Source: Chionoecetes opilio (lineage: Eukaryota; Arthropoda; Malacostraca; Decapoda; Majidae). Taken from it: a stretch of DNA of 64,000 bases. The notes under the pieces are model-generated. The model was not told the DNA's origin. It worked only from the letters and a program-made list of their open reading frames with translations, and ran no database searches. The stretch covers positions 1 through 64,000 of the forward strand of contig JACEEZ010020404.1 in assembly GCA_016584305.1 (NCBI GenBank), in the 5' to 3' direction. The position numbers and the translations under genes are program-made. Shown piece by piece: positions 10,186 through 22,344 of the stretch (positions are counted from its first letter, which is position 1; the number at the start of each line of letters is the position of its first letter).

Positions 10186-13100
10186 CACTGAAAAGGGTGA
10201 TAATTCCACCCCCACTGAGGTGGGGGGAGGGATTACCCTTTGAAAGGGAGTAAAACCATGGCTGTGGAGGAAGCCGGGCGGGGAGGAGGAGGAAAAATGG
10301 GGGGGAGGAGAGAGGGGTTGTGTAGTTTCACAACTCTGGCCGGGGGCGTAGGTGGTTTTTCAGGTAAGCCCAAAACCCTGGCGAATGGCTAAAGTTTCTC
10401 CCCGCCCAAAAACTCCTTTTTCAGGGGGCACCCCGCCACGCCCTGCAAAATTTTGGAGGGGGGGGGTCTAAAGGGCAGCGCCTGTAACGGAATGGGGGGG
10501 GGAGGGGGGGAAGCCGTCAGGAAGATCTTAAGGGGGTTTGGGGTTTTAGAGTGACATGTCGAGTTAAAGGGAATTTAAAGGAGCTGCCAGGAGGGCTAGT
10601 AAGTTTTTGGGGGGAAGATTGGGAAAGTCAGGGAAACCCAAAACGGGGAAATGTCCAGCCAGGAGGGGGACCGGGAGTGTGGGCTGAGGGGCTAAAGTAG
10701 GGGGTGGGGCAGGTTCAGCACAGAGGGGGCCAGCATGCACGGACCAGTGGGGGCCTGCGGGCCCGGGAAAGCCAGACGGGAAAGTGTGGGGACCCACATG
10801 GAGTTGGCATAGAGAGGGGCGGGGGGTGGGATGGGGGCCCAGGGAAATGATGTGGTGGTACGGCTCCCAAAAGGTTTCTCCCTCCTGTGTCCCGCAAGGG
10901 GGGGGGGATACCGCTTCTGCTTGTGGGGCATGACAGGGTGGGGCCCTAAATTCCCCCCAGGGAGATCCTCAGGGCCGCATTTTGCAGGACGCCATTTTCC
11001 TGGGGGTTTTGGAAAAAGGGTGCTGAGCCATAAAGGCAGCTGCCTAAGACCCCTTTAGATTTGATGGCCGCCTGGTATTTAGTGCAAAAAGGTTCAAAAC
11101 TGGCCCCCCCCCCAGCGGACACCACCCAAAAGCTTCATGATTTTAAAAGGCGCCGTTGCAGGTGGTAGGGAGGTACTAAATATGTGAGCCCAGGTCGGGG
11201 CGGGGCCCATCCAGCGTTTCCCGAGGAAAGGTGGGGGCCCTGGTTTTAAGGCCCCGGGGGAGCCCCCAAGGGGGAAAGTGGGTGGAGAGCGGACAGGCTT
11301 GGGGGTGAAGCACAAAAGGGGGTTTTTTTGGGACATTAATTGGGGAAAACCCCAAATGTCCTAAACCCAGTCAGTTAGGGGTATCAGCTGCCCCAAAAAG
11401 CATAGGGGGGCCCGGGGCCCGAGTTTTGGTCTGCTGATGATGGTAATGCCCGTCTCCCTAGAAAAGAAGGTGAGAGTGGGGAGGAATGGGAAAGGTTAAA
11501 GGGAGGACTTTAAAAACACAAAGGGCCTGGGGGAAATGGAACCCTGCGGCACCCCCCTCTGCTTTGGGAAACGGGAAGGAGAGGGGGAAAGGCACCAACC
11601 GAAACCCTTTGAAAAAAAAGGGCCCTGAAAAAGAATAAAGCCCCCAAAGGCGGGGTTTTGGGCCCCCGTGTTTCCCCATGGACCCAAATTACGGGGGAAG
11701 CCTTCGGGGGGAGGGCCAGGGGTAAAATGCTCCCTTAGATCTACAAAGAGGGAGGTAATGACCCCCCTCCCCCGGAAGTGTAACAGATGGATACTCCATT
11801 TTGGCCGGGACTTTCTAGGGGGGCCCCCGGGCGGGCCTAAAAGCCACACGGGGGCCCTTTCTCCAGGAGATGGCCATCCCCCACCCCACCAGGATAGGCG
11901 AGGGGCCCCCCCGTCGCCCCAGGAGCTTCCCCAGCAGGAGAGGGGGAAGCGATAGGGCGGTATGGGAGGGGAGTGTGGGGCCCTTTTCCCGGGTTTGGGT
12001 AAGGTAGCGGGGTTTGGAGTTTTTCCAAAAGTGGGAAAGACCCCCCGGACCAAACTGGTTTTTGAAGAGGGAGAGTCCCGTGGACTTAAAGGAGGGCTTG
12101 TGAAGCGGGAAAATCATACGGCACGTTTCCCGGCCCGCAGTTTACCCCGGTCTTAAGGTGGACAAGGCTCGGTCCATCCATCAGTCGTGAAAGGATGGGA
12201 GTGCCCAAAATGCCCGGGGAGGCAACAGGGAGTTTTATCGCCGCTTGATGGTAAAGGGGGACGCGAGGGGGACACCGGAGACCAATTTTTTCCTGGGGAG
12301 TGTGGGGCAAGCAATGCAGCCTTCTGCGGGCATTAGGAGGGGGGGGCACCATCCTTCAGGGACGTGAGAGGCGTTTTTTTTTTCCCCTCCCTGGGTGGAA
12401 AAAAAACCCATTAAAGCTTTGTGGGGGAGGAGGAGAGAGGGGGAAAACGCAGTGGGGGCCCCACGCCTTCCTCTGGGCCAAGGAGGATGGTCCCGGCACA
12501 CAGGGGACATTTTATGATAAATTTAAACCCCCAAACTGTATTGGGCCTTTGACGCCAAGGTTCCATGCCCCCCTACGGGGCCCTTTACTGCCCGGGGCCC
12601 GGGCGTCGTTTTCCCCCAAAAATTTGCCCGGACGGCGGGGGGCGCGGGGCGTCGAGAGATGGAAGGCAGCCTTTTCCCCCGTCCCCCAGGAATGTGGAAA
12701 GGGAAACAAACGGGCCCTTTCCGGGAAAGGGAGGAAGATCCGTGGGGCGTGGAAAGGGCCCCCTCGAAGAGGGGCCAGCCGGAAGGCGTGGGGTTTCCAG
12801 CGAGGCAGGCAACCGGGGTGGGGGCCCGGCAAAATGACGGGAGGGAGGAGGCGAGGAGGGGAAAAAGGGGGGGTCACTCCCCATGTAAGGGCCAGGGGGT
12901 GACGGGGCATGGGAAAAGGCTGGGTCCCCCAAAGGAAAAAGGTCCAATACTGAAGTAGCACCCCTGTGGGGATGGGAAAAGGGGAGGAAAACCCGGGGGT
13001 GAAAGAAGGGACAAAAAGGGGAGGCCCAGTCAAGGATGGCTGGGAAAAAGCGCCCTCCCGGAGGGGTTGGTGGGGGAGAGGGAGGTCAAGGGTTCCCGCA

Positions 13101-15236
13101 CCCGTGTGGGGATTTAAGCACCCATGAGGGCAAAAGGGGGAGGAAGGAGGGAAAAGTATGGTCAGTTCCCCCGGGATTTTGGCCCCCAACAGCGTTTTTA
13201 GGGAACCGTACGGATAAACTCCCCCTGTTTCGAAGCAACCCTTTGGCCCCGCGGGGGCCCCTTCGAGGTGGCCGTGCCCGCCACTGTGGGGGGCAAGGGG
13301 GGGAAAGGTCAAGGGATTCGTCATTGCAAAGGGGGGACGCCACCTCCCCCGCCCCTGGGGTCCCTTTCCCCCGGATGATGTTGTAGCCGGGTTTGGTTTA
13401 GGGAAAGGTTTGGGGGGAGAGCACGTCCCCACACAACCCAACCCCCGCAGGGGAAAGTTTCCCCCCAAAAAAGGTCTTTTAACTCGGGGGGGCTTTCCCG
13501 AGGGAGGGAACGGGGATTCCCAGGAGAAGGGGATAGGCCCCAGCACTGGAGGAAAAAATTGAGGACGGAGGAGAGTTTCTGGCCAAAAACTGGCTGTATA
13601 GCAGGGGAAAAACGAAACCCTGTTGGTAAGGCGGTAAGCTTCCTTTTAAAGGGTGAAAATCTGCGGCATGACGTTGGTTTTCTTGTTTGGGACGGGCCCG
13701 GAGCGGAGGGGGTCGCCCAATTTAGGCGTTTTTTTGGGGGGTGGGGGGGAAAAGGGAAGGGGTTGGGGCCCAAAGCAGAACGGGGGGGGAAAAGGCGGCA
13801 AAGGGGATCTCCCGAGAGAGGAAGGAAAGGCAGGTGGTGGAAAGTCCCCCCCTCTGTCCCTGGGAAATGAGTGGGGTCCCCCGGGGGGGCAAAGGGGAAT
13901 ATGAAAACCCCCCCGCAGGCGCCAAGGGGGCAGCCGGCTGGCGGGGGGAACGTAATGCGTCTGGGGCTTGGGGAAAAGGGGCCCCGAGGGGGGAAAAGGG
14001 GGGGAAGGGGGGAAAAGGGGGCCCGGGGAGGGCCCCTCATCCTCCGTTAGGTCCTGTAAGGGGCAGTGTTTCCTGTTTTCCCCCTGGGGAACAGAGGAAT
14101 TTAACGACATCGGGGGCGGGGGGGCTTGGGGGGGGGGAGAAACCAAAAGGGGATGGCATAGTGGGGGGGTCGTGATGGAGGGGTTGGGCCCCCCGGGGAA
14201 ATTTTGGGAGTTGGGGGGAGCCCCCAGACACTGTTGATGTAGGAAGGGGCTCCTTTCCGGACCAGCCGGGCCCTACAGTTTTGGGGTTGGGGCCATTCCT
14301 GGTTTTTAAAAAAGGGAGTGGGCAGAAAATGGGGCCATGGGTGCCCACCCCCACTGAAAACCCGCGGAAAGGCCTTTTCACGGAAAAATTTCCCCCCCCG
14401 GGTCGGGGGGGGGCCCCCTGCAGCGGCCCCCAGCGCACGGAAGATCGGCAGGGGGGGGAGTTGGGGCCCCCCTTAGACAGGCAGGGCAACGGAAAGGGTC
14501 GGGGGCAGGTAGGGCTGTGGCCAAACAACCCGCTGGCCCATGCACAAACCCTTTATGGTAAGGGAAAACCCCGTCACCTTGAGACGGATCCACCTACCCC
14601 TGGTTTTGGGGCGGGGCAGGCTTTTGGGGGGGGGGGGGTTTTCCCCGAAAACCTCGATGCACTGCCGTCCAGGGCCCCCAGGGGACTGCGGTCTCCTCAA
14701 GATCCCTTTAATTTTCCCCAGAGAGGGGGCCCACCTTTCCCCTACGGGCCCGGGAACCCGGGCCCCCTTCCCGCACAGCGGCAATGGGCCTGCCAAATCT
14801 CCAGGGTGAAGGGACTTTCCCCGTAGGGTGGGCACCTTGGGGAAAAACCCCTCTCCCACGCGCCACCACCCCCGGTGATCCATTACCTAGGGGGGGGGTC
14901 TCCCCCTCAAAGATGTAAATTGCCCCAAAGGGCCCGGTTTTGAAATGAAAGGAGACCCGGCCGGGGTGAGAGGGGGAAAACGGGCCCATTACAGGCCCGG
15001 GGCAGGGAAAAATAACCTTATTTTTTGTGCCCCGGGGGGTGGTGCCCCCAGGGGCCCCGGGTGCAGTGGGTCCTGGGGGAGCTGCGCTGGGGCCCGGGGG
15101 GCTGCTGTGTCTTGGGGCTGCTGCTGTTTTTCCTGAGTGGGGGGGGGGGGCTTTTCCGGGGTTCCCTGGGGGGAGGGGGGGCCGCGCTATTGGGAAAGCA
15201 GGGGAAATTTGGAGAAAAATGGAACCGGGAAAAAAC

Positions 15237-16152
15237 CAGGGGTCGCTGGCAGTTTTTTACTCACTTTTTTATAATAATTTTGGGCTACGGGGGAAAACAA
15301 AATATGGGGTTTTTCCAAATGCATTAAAAAACAAAAGTAAATATTAAAACGTTTTCTTCTATATGGGATAGGGATAAAGCCTGATTCTGTAAAACATTGT
15401 AAAAAACCAAATAACCAAGGAGAGCACCGCATTGAATACCAAAAAAAAATAGTTCTTCTGTTGTTTTTTATAATTATAGAATGACATGCATTCGATGGAA
15501 CGTTCTATAATAGCAATTTAATGCAAATTACTCGCCTCGAGTAGCAAAGCTTAATATATTTTTTACATGTATATTGTGGCATGTAAATTTGGGCGATGTT
15601 CACCTGTTTTCTAAGACAGTACTGCTGCGTCTGGCAAACGCTTGTCAAAATACAATAAGCAATGCCTTGGAAAAACGAAGAATAAAGAATGCCGAAATCG
15701 GCTTGTTGCTGCGACAATGTAGGTTATAATTGTGGAGGCGACACGCCGCGGCGGGGAGTGGTGGGCGGGTAGATTGTGGCGGGGATATTGAATCAAAACA
15801 TTTCCACTTCACGCGTCGACTCATTGCACTTCCAGGCTTTCTATCTGATTGATACACAATAATAACAGGAAAATATGACTGCCTAGGTATAGATAACTTC
15901 TAAACATACGTTATTGCCTATATAATATCATAGAGTAGCATTTACCTCGCCTCCTCAACTATAACCTACTTGGTTATTTGGTTATATACAATGTTTTACA
16001 GAATCAGGCTTCTATACAATATACATATAGAAGAAAATCGTTCTTAATATTATACTTTTGTGTTTTAAGTGCAGTGGAATAAGCCCGTATTTTGTTTTCC
16101 AGTAGACCAACTTATTATCAAAAAAGTGAATTAAAACTGCCAGCCACCCCTG
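15237..16152. mobile_element. Inverted-repeat DNA element with hAT-like ends (CAGGGGTNGCTGGCAG)
   Basis: The left end begins CAGGGGTCGCTGGCAGTT and the right end is its reverse complement (CTGCCAGCCACCCCTG). The arms extend about 190 bp (15,237-15,420 against 15,965-16,152) and share AAGCCTGATTCTGTAAAACA and ACCAAATAACCAAG. The interior has no transposase. CAGGGGT-type termini resemble hAT ends, but no 8-bp target duplication is visible; the left flank lies in the noisy tract. Most likely a non-autonomous derivative. Confidence 0.6.
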
Positions 16153-16497
16153 GCATTTTGGGTTCTAGTTCTCTCGAATTCCGGGTCTACTTCCATGTCG
16201 CCCCGATACCCAGGCAAAGACCCAGGCATGGCGGCGGCCAAGGCCGCCGAAGGACGGCAGGACCAGGGAACACAGTGGACGGGGAGAAGGCACTAAACCC
16301 AATGTTTGACGAGCCGACAGGGGGCGCGCGCACCCCAACCCAACCGGTGCCGGTGAAATGTCTAGTCCACAGAGCAGCACGTCCTAACCCGACGGTGGTC
16401 CACGAGCTAGTCCACGTCCATTTGTTGTGGGCCGGCCATCTTGGTGGCTGTGGGAAGGCGCGGCCCCGCGCGAACACGAGCACGAGTTACGACTTGC

Positions 16498-17178
<681 letters not shown>

Positions 17179-17460
17179 ATATGTCTTCTGTTGTTGTTCT
17201 CCCTGTATATCACTTATTATATTTCTAAGCTTGATATTCAAGGCTTATTCATATATTTATATTTTGTTGTTGTTGTTGTGATCGATAAATGAAGATAAAT
17301 TATAATAATATCTTTTCTTTGCTTTTCCAGATGAGTGAAAAAATAAGTGTTTGAAAATAGCGGTACAACTGCAGCTAATTAATTAGTAACTAAAGTATAA
17401 CTCTAACTACTGGTCTAACGCCTGTAATACAATACAAGGACATTAACAGTGACGTCACCT

Positions 17461-17501
<41 letters not shown>

Positions 17502-17503
17502 AA
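17461..17503. repeat. (GAAA)n microsatellite
   Basis: A tetranucleotide tract of about ten GAAA units directly follows GTGACGTCACCT. The partner copy near 32,875-32,900 has only a few TTTC units. Confidence 0.9.
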
Positions 17504-17699
17504 TATCTTACACAGAAGAATATAATAAAGAATACAAAAATAAAGTAAAATGAAGATGTTAAAAAATAATATGTTAAAAATAGTGAAAGAAAAATAAATA
17601 GACTCGACGAGACAAAATAAAGACAAATGATAATTAATAATTTAATAGAATAATAATAATAATAATCTAATAATAATTAATAAAATAATTGATAATCTT

Positions 17700-17990
17700 G
17701 ATAATTTCTTTCATTTCTTCGATATGAAAAAAAAGATAGTGAGTGAAAAGTGAAAGAAAATGAGTGAAAATTGTAAGAAAATTTAAAGAAAGTTAGAGTC
17801 AGTGAGAAAAGTGAAAGTGAAACAGAAAATGAGTGAAAGTGAGAAAATTTAAAGAAAGAGAAAATAAACGAATGAAATATAAAATTAGTGAAAAAAGATA
17901 AAATTTAAAGAAAGTGAGAAAAAAGAAAGTTAGAGCAAGTAAGAAAATAAGTGAAAGTGAATGAGAAAATATGTGAAATTAGCGAGAAAA
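17700..17990. repeat. Degenerate GTGAAA/GAGTGAAAA minisatellite
   Basis: Irregular repeats built on GAGTGAAA and GTGAGAAAA with no open frame. The mirror block is at about 32,460-32,640. Confidence 0.75.
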
Positions 17991-18195
17991 AAATGAGCCT
18001 TAGTGGATGAGAAAAAAAAAATTGCAAATAAATAAATAAATAAAATGCGGCCACGCCCACCGGCCGGCCACCACGCCCACACACTCTCCACAACATATCG
18101 TCCACAGACCTGTAACTTCACGGACACACGCACGCACATACACAGCTGCCTATAGGAGAGGGGGAGAAATAGCGATATATATAAATAGTCATTAA

Positions 18196-18403
18196 CCCCT
18201 TTCACGCCCAGATCTTTTCTTTGCTATAAAAAAATTGTCTGTTGTTAGCCATAAAATTAGGAAAAGTAACTAAATATACCAAATTAGTTAGTGGACAAAG
18301 ACACTAAACAGGTCATAGCTATTAAAATATTGCTTAATAGTCACTAAAAATCGTCTAATGGTAGTCAAATTACAATGGAAATAACATTCTGGGTCTCAAG
18401 GGG
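18196..18403. mobile_element. 208-bp piggyBac-like MITE with TTAA target duplication
   Basis: TTAA at 18,192-18,195 and 18,404-18,407 flanks ends beginning CCCCTTTCACGCCCAG and finishing CTGGGTCTCAAGGGG. The TTAA duplication and CCC-type termini are the piggyBac signature; the element has no coding capacity. Degraded copies lie at 431-629 and, inverted, at 32,011-32,212. The ends resemble those of the larger family at 57,524 and 59,140, so one transposase may have served both. Confidence 0.75.
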
Positions 18404-18493
18404 TTAAAATAAACTGTTCTCCTTAATAGCGTAGAATGTGTATGTGCGTGTGTGTACGTGGTGTTGAGTCGAGCAGGGATCTCTTTATGGGGT

Positions 18494-18495
<2 letters not shown>

Positions 18496-18526
<31 letters not shown>
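18496..18526. repeat. (GT)n microsatellite
   Basis: About 15 GT units, followed by ACATCACCACCAGCATCACC. Confidence 0.9.
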
Positions 18527-18528
<2 letters not shown>

Positions 18529-18617
18529 ATCACCACCAGCATCACCACCACCAAGTTCACCGAAAGGTAAATGCGTGTTAAAATGCTGTTTATGTGGGTA
18601 ATCCTTCCTTTCCTTTC

Positions 18618-18619
<2 letters not shown>

Positions 18620-18695
<76 letters not shown>
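18620..18695. repeat. (AC)n microsatellite abutting a LINE 3' end
   Basis: About 37 AC units lie immediately beyond the 3' end of the minus-strand LINE fragment. The partner fragment on the other arm also ends in a GT-rich tail, so this tract may have seeded from the LINE tail. Confidence 0.85.
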
Positions 18696-18697
<2 letters not shown>

Positions 18698-18699
18698 AG

Positions 18700-18952
18700 A
18701 ACATAAGAAAATAAGGAAGCTACAAGAGGCTGGGAGACCTACACGTGGTAGTTCCTGTTACTTAACACTACCTACATCCACATTTCATCCCCATCCATAA
18801 CACTGTCCAGCCTCCTTTTAAAACTCCCTAATGACTCCGCACTAACTACCTAATAAACTGAGTCCAATGCAATCATTTACCACCCTATTTGTGAACCAGT
18901 TCTTCCCTATTTCTTTTTTATATCTACAGTGCGCTTTTCCAGCTTTCCTTTT

Positions 18953-18953
<1 letters not shown>
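18700..18953 (-). pseudogene. 3' end of a LINE ORF2
   Basis: On the minus strand a frame reads SAESLGSFKRRLDSVMDGDE, then WM and a stop. This xSFKRRLDxxMDxDxxW tail is typical of the extreme C-terminus of a non-LTR retrotransposon ORF2. About 75 bp of 3' UTR and then a TG/AC tail follow. Only the last ~60 codons remain, i.e. a heavily 5'-truncated insertion. Copies are at 31,500-31,745 (+) and 836-1,080 (-). Confidence 0.65.

Positions 18954-19003
<50 letters not shown>
18953..19003. repeat. (AC)n microsatellite
   Basis: About 25 AC units on the upstream side of the LINE fragment, followed by ATGTACAGTATTCATTCAAT. Confidence 0.9.
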
Positions 19004-19007
<4 letters not shown>

Positions 19008-19447
19008 CAGTATTCATTCAATGCAATATACTGTACTCTTCTTCTTCATTTAAATCCTTCTATAATGATGGCCCACTATTATTATTGGCATCATTATGCG
19101 TTGTAGTTGTTGTTAGTGTTGTTGTTGCAGGTGATATTGGTGCTCCCAGACTTCCACACAGGTGAGGTTCATGGACTGAGCGACGTGTTTCTATAGTAAC
19201 AGTGCATTTATAAGCCTTTTATAAATGCCTTTTATAACATTTTATTGCCTATAGTAACATGTTGTTGCCTTTCTGCATCACTCTCTGGGATCTTCGTCTC
19301 CACAAAGATGCCAAAAAATGTTACTTTACCACTCCTACACTTTTATGGGAAGCACTTCATTGTTTTTCTGGCTGGGAATCTCAACCAGTGACATATAGTT
19401 GTGTATCTGTATTCTATGTATTTACTTTTTTCAGCTTAATTTTACTA

Positions 19448-21870
19448 CTAGTACTGCAGATAGGTGAAATATTTGGAAGAATTGTGGGTTTGGTGAAACA
19501 AGCATGAAATTTGGCAGACAATTAAAACAGGTGCTTGGGAAGATATTTGGCTATAGGGCCAATCCAGATTCATTCCATGAGCGGAGTGCCTGCCATTTTA
19601 CAAAATGGCTACCAAAATATCTTTTTTCTTCAAAAAAATATCTATCTTGGCATTTGCACAAGATGTGCGATCACTGAGCCGAGCCATGGAAGAGATGGGG
19701 AACCCGTTCGCTGAATACAGCAGTGATCTCCTTGTCCTGAACAGCAGAGACGTTGTGGACACAGCAGTGGCAGACACAGTGCGGCAGATGGAGAAACTTG
19801 GACTCGAGCAGTATGAAACATATGTTGAAGAGAGGCTTGTGAACCAGACAGTGTCTATCACAGATCCCATCAAGCGGAACAACCTCCATCTTTTCAGCCG
19901 CCCATCAGTCAGAGAGAAGTCAAGGAAACAGCTACAGATGTCATCCCTGAAGAACGACTGTTCGCTCTTCTCCAGGCTGTACATTGCCTCCCAGATACGC
20001 CATGGTGATTTGGACGAGTTCTTTCAGCACGAAAACCAGGCCTGTCCACCGTCTCTGTCTCAGATGGGTGGCCTGAGAACTGGAACCAAGTCTGACTTGA
20101 TGCCCTGCCTGGAAAACCTTGTTCCAGTGAAAGAGGATCTCTCCACCCCCAGAGTACAGGTCAACATCCTGGATGGTGCTGCCATCATCAACATGCTGCG
20201 ACCAGGGACTGCAAAGACATTCCAAGGTTATGCCACTGATGTCTTCGTGCCGTATGTCACATCCCAGCTTCAGCATGTAGACAGACTAGACATTGTCTGG
20301 GATCTGTACATGGCAGACAGCTTGAAGGCGGACACTCGCAGCAAGAGAGGAAAGGGAGTTAGGAGACGAGTCGAGCCATCAAGTGCAGTTCCTGGAAACT
20401 GGCAAGAGTTTCTCCGCATCAACGACAACAAGACGGAGCTGTTCTCCTTCCTGGCTTCTAATGTGGCAGACATTGACACCAACAAACATCTCATCACCAC
20501 ACAAGGCACTGGCGTTCTTTGCCCCAATCGCCAGGACGTGTCAGCTCTAGCACCATACACGCATGAGGAGGCTGACACTCGTATCCTCCTGCACCTACAG
20601 GATGCCGTACAACAGGGGTACAGCAAAGTGTCAATACGCACAGTTGATACAGACGTGGTAGTCCTGGCCATAGCATCAGCCAATCGCCTCAACATCTCTG
20701 AACTGTGGATTGCCTTTGGAGCTGGGAAGAGCTTCAGGTTCATCGCTGCTCATGAGATCGCCAAAGCTCTTGATCCTGACCGATGTGTGGCCTTGCCGAT
20801 GTTCCACGCCTTCACTGAATGTGACACGGTGTCCTGTTTTGTCGGCAGGGTCAAGAAGACTGCATGGGACACCTGGACCACCTATGGAGACGTCACACCA
20901 GCATTCTGCGCCTTGGGTGCCATGCCAGACCCACGTGCCATTGACGAGTGGATGCAACCACTGGAGCGATTTGTGGTCCTGCTGTACGATCGCACCAGCA
21001 CAGAGGAGGGTGTGAACCAGGCAAGGAAACAGCTGTTCAGCAAGAAAGGCAGAGCTATTGATGGTCTGCCTCCTACACAGGCTGCACTCATCCAACACAC
21101 CAAGAGAGCTGTCTACCAGGCTGGTCACTGTTGGGCCCAAATGATGACCCCTGCTCCAGAGCTTCCGTCACCAAGTGAATGGGGCTGGAACAAGAAGCCT
21201 GGTGGTGGATGGAGTATAACCTGGACGACCCTACAAGAAGCATCAGAAGCTTGCAGGGAACTCTTGCGATGTGGCTGCAAGAACGGCTGCAGAGGACGCT
21301 GCAAATGCCAGAAGGCGGCTCTTCAGTGTACAGCTCTTTGTCAGTGCGGTGGACAGTGCTCTGAGTGACGCGGCTCACAGAGAACAGTTCATTACTGTTT
21401 GAACACAATTTCCATCCTATTGACTTGCAATTAGACTATAATAAGCTATTGTGTGTACCTCTGCTACCTACAAAAACAGAAGAAATAATTCTGGGTTGTT
21501 TGACGCACTTGACGAAGTGGTCCTGATTTCAAAATCGTAACATGACGTAAAAATTATAACTCTTATTTTTTAGCTCAAACTAGTAATTATTTGCCATTTC
21601 AACTGTTATGTGGACAGTAAAATTACTGATGTATGATTTATAATACAAAGGAAAAACATTCCCACCCCTATAATTGATTTAACCTACAATATCAAATAAT
21701 TTCAAATAAGCGATGGCGGCCATCTTGAAAATGGCCGCCATTTTTGTCACAGGTCGAATCTGAGATGGCCCTAAATCTAAAAATCACCACTGAGGCATAG
21801 TCTACCTGCGGACCAAATTCCATGCTTGTTTCATCAAACCCACAATACTTTCACCTATCTGCAGTACTAG
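19448..21870 (+). mobile_element. Academ-like DNA transposon, 2,423 bp, 4-bp TSD
   Basis: Both ends begin CTAGTACTGCAGATAGGTGA in inverted orientation. The first 22 bp are identical, and weaker similarity (GTGGGTTTG.TGAAACAAGCATG, then AGGGCCA and an ATGGC-rich block) extends to about 150 bp. ACTA flanks both sides (19,444-19,447 and 21,871-21,874), and the related copy at 1,504 has a single ACTA with no element, so the boundaries are well supported. The only gene is the XPG-like protein at 19,605. A 3-4-bp target duplication together with an XPG-like nuclease fits the Academ superfamily as I know it; the assignment is an inference from these two traits. The frame is undamaged, which suggests recent mobility compared with the surrounding debris. 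Confidence 0.8.
19605..21368 (+). CDS. FEN1/XPG-like nuclease transposon protein with Cys-rich C-terminus (probable Academ-type transposase)
   Basis: This is a 587-residue intact frame. The middle of the protein follows the FEN1/XPG nuclease order of acidic motifs: ILDGAAIINML (Asp190), DIVWDLYMADSLK (Asp233), HEEADTR (Glu321, Glu322, Asp324), TVDTDVVVLA (Asp348, Asp350) and FTECDTVS (Asp407). These correspond to the N-region Asp, the FDG-like motif, EAEA, the D-x-D motif and GCD-Y of FEN1. The last motif has Glu where Gly is usual. The C-terminus (about 550-587) holds a run of paired Cys (CGCKNGC, RCKCQK, CxxLCQCGGQC), probably a metal-binding CXC-like module. The ATG lies 157 bp inside the transposon, and the first ~17 residues look unrelated to the rest. 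The protein therefore appears to start in the middle of a longer ancestral protein joined to 5' end sequence, an inference from memory of larger relatives. Predicted role: DNA cleavage during transposition, in the nucleus. A domesticated nuclease is possible but unlikely given the intact terminal repeats. Confidence 0.8.
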   Translation: MATKISFFFKKISILAFAQDVRSLSRAMEEMGNPFAEYSSDLLVLNSRDVVDTAVADTVRQMEKLGLEQYETYVEERLVNQTVSITDPIKRNNLHLFSRPSVREKSRKQLQMSSLKNDCSLFSRLYIASQIRHGDLDEFFQHENQACPPSLSQMGGLRTGTKSDLMPCLENLVPVKEDLSTPRVQVNILDGAAIINMLRPGTAKTFQGYATDVFVPYVTSQLQHVDRLDIVWDLYMADSLKADTRSKRGKGVRRRVEPSSAVPGNWQEFLRINDNKTELFSFLASNVADIDTNKHLITTQGTGVLCPNRQDVSALAPYTHEEADTRILLHLQDAVQQGYSKVSIRTVDTDVVVLAIASANRLNISELWIAFGAGKSFRFIAAHEIAKALDPDRCVALPMFHAFTECDTVSCFVGRVKKTAWDTWTTYGDVTPAFCALGAMPDPRAIDEWMQPLERFVVLLYDRTSTEEGVNQARKQLFSKKGRAIDGLPPTQAALIQHTKRAVYQAGHCWAQMMTPAPELPSPSEWGWNKKPGGGWSITWTTLQEASEACRELLRCGCKNGCRGRCKCQKAALQCTALCQCGGQCSE

Positions 21871-21889
21871 ACTAGGGTCTTGTTTCCAT

Positions 21890-22340
21890 GCAATACCCAC
21901 AGTAAACCCTTGCTATAACGGACAATTTGGAGGGAGGGTGATCCGATATATGCGATACTCCGTTATATCCGAAGAAGTATAAGGGGCAGCTGAATTTGAA
22001 GGAATGGTCTTCTTGCTTCTATAAGGGTAGGGTAAGGTAGGATAGGGTAAGGTAGGGTAGGGTAAGGCTTCTAGAAGGTAGGCAGGTAGGCAGGTCACAC
22101 GTGGAACGAGAGGTAACGCGAGTGAGACCTACGGCGAGGGAAAACCGCACGGTATAAGCGATACATACTTTGCTTATGTGGTTGTTTTAAATCTGCCTGA
22201 ATTATTCTCTCTCTCTCTCTCTTACTTTCTTGACTTTTTATCATTTAAAGCATAAAACAATATAAACAAACTTGTAGTGGCAAAAATATATAAACAATAA
22301 TAATCATACTAATGAGAAAAATGTTTTATTAATTGTTTAT
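21890..22340 (+). repeat. Repeat block with a pogo/Tigger-like terminus
   Basis: The block begins CAGTAAACCCTTGCTATAAC and continues with GGTGATCCGATATATGCGAT and CCGTTATATCCGAAG. CAGTAAACCCTCG.TATAACG-type ends are characteristic of pogo/Tigger (Tc1/mariner) elements. A (GGTAGGGTAA) stretch at 22,027-22,068 and a (CT)n near 22,208 follow. The same block occurs at 1,530-2,150 and inverted at 57,060-57,490. No opposite terminus or transposase is identifiable. Confidence 0.45.
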
Positions 22341-22344
22341 TTTA

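Larger units (their letters stand above)
6433..15236. other. Homopolymer-rich, strand-asymmetric tract of low apparent sequence quality
   Basis: The plus strand carries unusually many G runs and A runs of four to ten bases, with few ordinary low-run stretches. From about 9.8 to 15.2 kb it is strongly G-rich on the plus strand. Long open frames here have Pro/Gly/Arg-rich low-complexity translations and overlap on both strands, as expected when stop codons are lost to run expansion. Only two short protein motifs survive (7,170 and 10,132). I annotate no gene in this tract and regard the consensus as unreliable. Confidence 0.7.

Noticed and set aside
12512..13546. 344-codon frame on the minus strand, and neighbouring long frames at 11.5-14.9 kb
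   Set aside because: Pro/Gly/Arg low-complexity translations overlapping on both strands in a G-run-rich, low-quality tract; no motif recognised.
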